From positions 1-14,993 of the forward strand of contig JAFAAS010000077.1 of assembly GCA_023426435.1 (NCBI GenBank): a DNA stretch of 14,993 nt. The letters are read 5' to 3'. This document shows, piece by piece, positions 12,691 through 14,993 of this stretch. A program made the position numbers and the translations under genes. The stretch's first letter is position 1. Each line of letters begins with the position of its first letter. Below the pieces are notes generated by a model. That model was not told where the DNA came from. It made no database searches and was given only the letters and a program-made list of their open reading frames with translations. This DNA is from Verrucomicrobiota bacterium (GTDB taxonomy: Bacteria; Verrucomicrobiota; Verrucomicrobiia; Opitutales; Opitutaceae).

Positions 12691-14757
12691 TCATGGGACT
12701 TGGTGGCGGGCGGCGGCGGAGAGGAGGTGGGCGAGGCGGGCGGCTTCGTGGGAGAGCGAGAAGGCGTTGAGGCGATTGCGGGATTTGGAGACCAGGTCTT
12801 CGCGGAGGGTTTCGCGGATGGCGATGCGGCGAAGGGCGTCGGCGAGGGCGCGAGGATCGCGGGGGTCGACGAAGAGCGCGGCATCGCCGGCGACCTCGGG
12901 CAGCGAGGTGGTGTTGGCGGCGAGGATGGGAATGCCGAAGCGCATGGCTTCGAGGAGCGGGATGCCGAAGCCCTCGTTGAGGGAAGGGAAGACGAGGGCG
13001 CCGGCGCGGGTCCAGAGCGCGGTGAAGGCGGAGTCGTCGACGTGGCCGAGGAAGTGGATCTGCTCGCGGAGCCCGAGGGCGTCGCGCATTTCCTCGAGGA
13101 GTTTTTGGCGGGCGTCGGGTTGCCCGGTGAGAACGAGCGGCCAGGCGCGTCCGCCGGCGCCGTGGGTGTAGAGGCGGTAGGCGGTGAGGAGCGTCTCGTG
13201 ATTTTTGTGCGGCCAGAAATTGGCGGGGTAGAAGAAGAACGGGCCGGCGGGGGCGGAGGGTGGTGGAGTGGAGTTGGGTGAGGGAGCGGGGAGGCGATCC
13301 TGGACGACGTTGTAGATGTGGAAGCAGCGCGACGGGTGGACGTCGTAGTGGTGCGTGAGGCGATCGATCACGTAGCGCGAGTTGCACTGGATGAATGAGG
13401 CGTCGCGGGCGATGCGGAGAAAGGCGTCGTGGCGGGCGTTGACCTCTTCGGGCGGGAGGGCGGCGGGGAGCTCGCGGTGGAGGAGGTCGACGACGAAGCT
13501 GATGCACGGAAGATCCGGGCGCATGAAACGCGACGTGCCGAAAGGGGCGTAGAGGGCGTCGAGTTGGGCGCGGCGCGGGAGGGTTTCGTCGGAGGGGAAA
13601 TGGGAGGTTTCGCGCCAGAGATTTTTTTCGGAGAGGCGGAAGGCGATGAGGCGATCGTCGGAGGTGGGTTCGAGGACGAAGTCGCCCGGGCGGAGAAAGG
13701 CGGTGAGTTCGGGGCGGAGCTCAGGTTGGGCGAAGACGGCGAAGTTGAAAGCGGGGCCCTGCTGGCGGGCGACTTCCGCGAGGAGCGTGTAGAGGAATGG
13801 CTTGATGCCGCCGTTGGCGCCGCCGGGGGACATGCGGAGAAGGTCGATGCCGATGCGGACGGGGCGGGTGGCGTTGAAGCGGGCGCGGTGTTCGGCGGCG
13901 AGGGCGGCGCGGTGCTGGCGGCGGAGGCTTGTAGCGCCAAAACCGATACGGCGGTGGAAAGGGGCGAAATAAGTGCGAGCGCGGGCGGCGGCGTGGCGGC
14001 GGGCCTCGGCGAGGTGCCATTCGCGTTCGAGGGCGGCGGTGCGTTCGCCCCAGCGGGAGAGGAAACGTTGGGCGTTGCGGAATTCGTAGGTGGAGCGGCC
14101 GGGCGAACGGGAGATGTGGTGGCGGACGACGCTGCGGGTGGCGAGGAGGTTGGTGAAACCGTCTTCGCGCGCGCGGAGGCAGAGATCGTTGTCCTCGAAA
14201 CCGTTTTTGTAGGATTCGTCGAAACCGCCGGAGCGGAGAAACCAGTCGCGGCGGACGAGGCAGCAGGCGGCGGTGACGAGCGGGAATTGGACGAAGTCGC
14301 CGCGGGTGCGGAGTTGGTCGAGCGGTTCGCGGTGGTGGATGGGGTAGCCGCCGTCGCGGAAGATCATGCCGGCGTGATCGACCTCGCCGGTGTCGGCGGC
14401 GAGTTGGACATTGCCGACGATGCCGGCGCGAGGGAAGCGGTCGAAGGCGGCGAGGAGGGGTTCGAGCCAGTGAGGCTCGAGAACGAGATCGTTGTTGAGG
14501 AGAGCGAGGAATTTGCCCTGCGCGATGCGGGCGGCGCGGTTGTTGGAGGCGGCGTAGCCGAGATTGCGCTCGTTGAAGAGGACGACGTGGGGTGGAGGGA
14601 GCTCGCGGAGGAAGTCGCGGGTGGCGTCGGTCGAGCCGTCGTCGATCAGGATGATTTCGCAGGTGAGATGCGGCGGCAGGGTGGCTTTGAGCGAAGCGAG
14701 GCAGGCTTGCGTGTAGGCGAGCTGGTTGAAGACGGGGATGATGAAGGAGACCTGCAC
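12691..14757 (-). CDS. Two-domain glycosyltransferase, GT2 then GT4
   Basis: 688 residues from a GTG at 14755-14757 (MQVSFIIPVFNQ), which begins directly at the first GT2 strand. The GT2 domain (about 1-240) has LIDDGSTD (37-44), LNNDL (87-91) at the DXD position, and GFEDNDLCLR (186-195) with the probable catalytic acidic pair. A basic Ala/Arg-rich linker follows (about 240-298). The GT4 domain (about 299-680) has GIDLLRMSPGGANGGI (303-318), YPANFWPHKNH (510-520), LTGQPDARQK (543-552), FLGHVDDSAF (569-578) and the EX7E pair E595 and E603 in NEGFGIPLLEAM. It probably makes two successive linkages on a cytoplasmic lipid-linked glycan (inference). Its last 69 codons lie in duplication copy B. 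No Shine-Dalgarno sequence is evident upstream. Confidence 0.93.
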   Translation of the reverse strand: MQVSFIIPVFNQLAYTQACLASLKATLPPHLTCEIILIDDGSTDATRDFLRELPPPHVVLFNERNLGYAASNNRAARIAQGKFLALLNNDLVLEPHWLEPLLAAFDRFPRAGIVGNVQLAADTGEVDHAGMIFRDGGYPIHHREPLDQLRTRGDFVQFPLVTAACCLVRRDWFLRSGGFDESYKNGFEDNDLCLRAREDGFTNLLATRSVVRHHISRSPGRSTYEFRNAQRFLSRWGERTAALEREWHLAEARRHAAARARTYFAPFHRRIGFGATSLRRQHRAALAAEHRARFNATRPVRIGIDLLRMSPGGANGGIKPFLYTLLAEVARQQGPAFNFAVFAQPELRPELTAFLRPGDFVLEPTSDDRLIAFRLSEKNLWRETSHFPSDETLPRRAQLDALYAPFGTSRFMRPDLPCISFVVDLLHRELPAALPPEEVNARHDAFLRIARDASFIQCNSRYVIDRLTHHYDVHPSRCFHIYNVVQDRLPAPSPNSTPPPSAPAGPFFFYPANFWPHKNHETLLTAYRLYTHGAGGRAWPLVLTGQPDARQKLLEEMRDALGLREQIHFLGHVDDSAFTALWTRAGALVFPSLNEGFGIPLLEAMRFGIPILAANTTSLPEVAGDAALFVDPRDPRALADALRRIAIRETLREDLVSKSRNRLNAFSLSHEAARLAHLLSAAARHQVP

Positions 14758-14823
14758 GGGTGAGAGATGCGTGCGAGGTTAGGGGCGTGGAGGCGGGGAT
14801 GTCTAATGCGGAAGGAGGGTGAG

Positions 14824-14853
14824 CCACGAATGGACACGAAGGGACACGAATGG
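14824..14853 (-). repeat. Leader repeat, TTCGTG type, upstream of the GT2-GT4 gene
   Basis: The plus strand reads CCACGAATGGACACGAAGGG then ACACGAATGG: three 10-nt units containing CACGAA. In the transcribed direction this is three ATTCGTG/CTTCGTG words ending in GTGG. It lies 67-96 bp upstream of the GTG start, in the 121-bp gap after the partial gene at the window edge. Confidence 0.85.
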
Positions 14854-14878
14854 CTGAGGCGGTGACGCGTGGGCGTGG

Positions 14879-14993
14879 CTAGGGCGAGGGGAAGGTTTTG
14901 CGGCGGTAAAGTTGGACGACGGTGGCGGCGAAAAGGGTGGCGGCGGCTGTGAGCAGGAGGGGCCAGGCGGAGGAGCGGAGGTGGGTGGCGAGG
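14879..14993 (-). CDS. 3' end of a gene for a protein with a C-terminal membrane helix (5' end outside window)
   Basis: Reading leftward from the window edge in frame with the TAG at 14879-14881 gives LATHLRSSAWPLLLTAAATL, then FAATVVQLYRRKTFPSP and stop. This is one hydrophobic helix followed by a short basic tail, which by the positive-inside rule would face the cytoplasm. Only about 37 codons are visible, so family and function cannot be assigned. The codons are C-ending like the other minus-strand genes, and the gene lies 121 bp upstream of the GT2-GT4 gene in the same direction. Confidence 0.65.
   Translation of the reverse strand, partial: LATHLRSSAWPLLLTAAATLFAATVVQLYRRKTFPSP

Larger units (their letters stand above)
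12509..12897. repeat. 389-bp tandem duplication, copy B
   Basis: This copy includes the last 69 codons of the intact GT2-GT4 gene (12691-12897), the spacer, and the truncated GT4 start. Both full-length genes are preserved outside the duplicated unit. This fits a single tandem event with endpoints inside two adjacent genes, followed by divergence of the copies. Confidence 0.95.

Noticed and set aside
1..14993. tRNA, rRNA, transposase or phage genes
   Set aside because: None is recognisable on either strand.

Overview
The window is a GC-rich bacterial glycan-biosynthesis cluster. Very high GC, dense overlapping genes, and dispersed leader repeats built on TTCGYG / CTCCGTG / TTTTGCG words suggest Verrucomicrobiota, most likely an Opitutaceae-like organism. 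This assignment rests on repeat style and composition only, because no marker gene is present.

Layout, left to right. At 1-1277, on the plus strand, is the 3' part of a methyltransferase/glycosyltransferase (GT2) fusion that starts outside the window. All other genes are on the minus strand, so transcription runs right to left. At 14879-14993 is the last piece of a gene ending in a membrane helix. At 12691-14757 is a GT2-GT4 two-domain glycosyltransferase. From 12178 to 12690 there is no intact gene; this stretch lies within a 389-bp tandem duplication and holds gene fragments. At 11056-12177 is a GT4 glycosyltransferase. At 7195-10902 is a 1235-residue protein with GT4, coiled coil, beta-rich domain, GT2 and GT2. 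At 6005-7039 is a SAM methyltransferase whose N-terminal domain resembles the beta-rich domain of the giant enzyme. At 4097-5953, 2913-4088 and 1207-2916 is a tight block of multi-pass membrane protein, DPM1-like GT2 with membrane tail, and multi-pass membrane protein.

How they may work together (inference): the cytoplasmic multi-domain transferases and the methyltransferase would build and cap a glycan. The DPM1-like GT2 would charge a polyprenyl-phosphate with one sugar, which the two flanking membrane proteins, candidate GT-C transferases, would add outside the membrane. No flippase, polymerase or export ABC transporter is recognisable here, so the product (O-antigen, exopolysaccharide or glycoprotein glycan) is open.

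The most interesting structure is non-coding. Every minus-strand gene boundary that is not tightly coupled carries a short triplicated element of about 10-nt period, in the same orientation, in the leader of the downstream gene. Two hairpins with the same 9-bp-stem, 4-nt-loop design follow two stop codons. A third palindromic repeat lies inside two coding sequences and is read in different frames. The plus strand is G-rich whichever strand is coding, so the plus-strand gene prefers G-ending codons and the minus-strand genes C-ending codons.
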